Below, piece after piece: positions 38,233 through 38,934 of a stretch of DNA of 38,934 nucleotides. Each line of letters starts with the position of its first letter. Position 1 is the first letter of the stretch. A model generated the notes under the pieces. That model saw only the letters and a program-made list of their open reading frames with translations. It was not told where the DNA came from and ran no database searches. The translations under genes were made by a program, and so were the position numbers. Source of the DNA: a virus; the IMG/VR virus record IMGVR_UViG_3300029286_000115, positions 1 to 38,934 of that record. One strand, 5' to 3'.

Positions 38233-38934
38233 AGTTTAAATCCTCGTTAGTTTGATTATTGTTTTGAGGAATTTCTAAAAATTGAGGTTCTTGTATCAAC
38301 AATCTGCCTATGTTCTCTATCGTATGATCATCACGGTCAATTGTTTTTTCTTTCTGGTCTTTTTTCTCTGCCTGCTTTCCAGACCACTCGTCCCAGCGTA
38401 AATGTTCAAACTCAAAAATTGTTCTTTTGCAATTGTCAAAAATATAAAGCTCCGGCGCTTTTATAAATTCCTCTTGACCGTTCAAATTTATTTTCTGATA
38501 AGTTAAAGCGTCCTCAATTCTTTTGTCTGACATTGTTCTGGTTTTAGAGGCCTCTTGATAATTCAAGCCGTAACCTTGCAACTTTACTCCCAAAGACGTG
38601 TGCGGTATGTCTGCGTGCTGATCCTCGTTAAAAGCCGAAGGGTCAATCACCCTGCGCTCAACTCTGTATTGCTGGGCTATCTTTTTAATCCTTTGAGCCA
38701 GTTCCTCTGTTCCGCCTTGACACTTCAACCACAATTCGTCAACGATATATTTTCTGCCCTTCCGGTCAACGGCTAACCAATTGCAAGTGTCCGGCGTTCT
38801 GTCGTGTGGATCAAGCGCTTCGTAAACTGTATAATTTCTATAATCAATGTTAAAAGGTTTGACTACGTGGATATTGCGTGAAAACTGTTTAAACCTCAAA
38901 CCAATCAAGTGCTGGAATTTTCCGTATATTCTGG
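38213..38934 (-). CDS. terL: Terminase large subunit, C-terminal nuclease part (continues from base 1)
   Basis: This is the remainder of the terL gene that starts at 960. Codons at 38807-38932 duplicate 1-126. The unique part (38806 to 38213) encodes 197 residues and a TAA stop: HDRTPDTCNWLAVDRKGRKY, LKCQGGTEELAQRIKK, VIDPSAFNEDQ, and at the end DRDDHTIENIGRLL with the late acidic residues of the RNase-H-like nuclease that cuts concatemers. The protein totals 517 residues. The HNH gene begins inside its last codons. Confidence 0.92.
   Translation of the reverse strand, partial: RIYGKFQHLIGLRFKQFSRNIHVVKPFNIDYRNYTVYEALDPHDRTPDTCNWLAVDRKGRKYIVDELWLKCQGGTEELAQRIKKIAQQYRVERRVIDPSAFNEDQHADIPHTSLGVKLQGYGLNYQEASKTRTMSDKRIEDALTYQKINLNGQEEFIKAPELYIFDNCKRTIFEFEHLRWDEWSGKQAEKKDQKEKTIDRDDHTIENIGRLLIQEPQFLEIPQNNNQTNEDLNYDPYDR
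38807..38932. repeat. Direct terminal repeat, right copy
   Basis: Identical to bases 1-126. The following two bases are GG here and CG at 127-128. See the left copy for interpretation; the unique circle would be 38806 bases. Confidence 0.95.

Noticed and set aside
1-38934. Lysogeny genes, CRISPR arrays, insertion sequences, integrase attachment sites, phage RNA or DNA polymerase
   Set aside because: I looked for integrase, repressor, partition, transposase and polymerase motifs and for regularly spaced repeats other than the iterons and the protein repeats at 25239-28838, and found none that I could support.

Overview
The window is a nearly complete, tightly packed, AT-rich bacteriophage genome, read mostly from the minus strand. 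The first 126 bases recur at 38807-38932, and the large terminase gene runs off one end and resumes in frame at the other. The molecule is therefore either a circularised assembly of about 38.8 kb or a phage with a short terminal repeat. A portal, an acidic scaffold, an N4-gp56-type capsid protein and very large internal virion proteins are present, but I recognise no tape measure, tail tube or sheath. This points to a short-tailed (podovirus-like) particle. I see no integrase or repressor, so nothing suggests lysogeny. The host cannot be named. Promoters look like ordinary sigma70 sites (TTGACA / TATAAT), but almost no gene has a Shine-Dalgarno sequence, which would suit hosts such as Patescibacteria or Bacteroidetes-like lineages; this is inference only.

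Layout, following minus-strand transcription. An early block (10.9 kb down to 3.8 kb) starts at a near-consensus promoter at 10859-10887. It holds small membrane and basic proteins, a coiled-coil protein, a Rad52-like annealing protein, a RecB-like nuclease, a lambda-O-like replication initiator containing a four-iteron candidate origin, a run of small unknown genes (including a 30-residue zinc ribbon), a C5 cytosine DNA methyltransferase with an HNH endonuclease gene nested inside it, and a class I SAM methyltransferase.

A late block begins at a promoter at 3674-3702. It runs through the small terminase, a 31-residue membrane peptide, a probable Acb2-type anti-CBASS protein, a peptide-deformylase-like protein whose catalytic Glu is missing, a CxxCxxxCC protein and the large terminase. 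It then crosses the sequence junction to an HNH endonuclease, portal, scaffold, capsid, head-completion proteins, a glycosyltransferase, a 1199-residue repeat-rich adhesin, tail-tip proteins, a LysM protein and two large internal virion proteins. The larger of these (1315 residues) is a polyvalent protein carrying ADP-ribosyltransferase-like segments, a winged helix and a DNA methyltransferase. The block ends at a terminator at 13427-13452.

A lysis block (13.4-11.4 kb) has its own promoters and encodes a small basic protein, a holin-like protein, a membrane-anchored transglycosylase-like protein and a papain-like peptidase with a peptidoglycan-binding domain. The only plus-strand gene is a VRR-NUC nuclease at 11022-11366. 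It has its own promoter and meets the lysis block at a bidirectional terminator.

Three long non-coding gaps in the late block (2476-2665, 29605-29780, 34331-34587) are full of hairpins, including UUCG and GNRA tetraloops. The portal start codon lies in a 13-bp hairpin whose loop region is complementary to other late intergenic sequences. Fourteen late genes, and no early gene, start in the context CTATG. These RNA-level signals, the polyvalent protein and the nested methyltransferase/HNH gene are the most unusual content.
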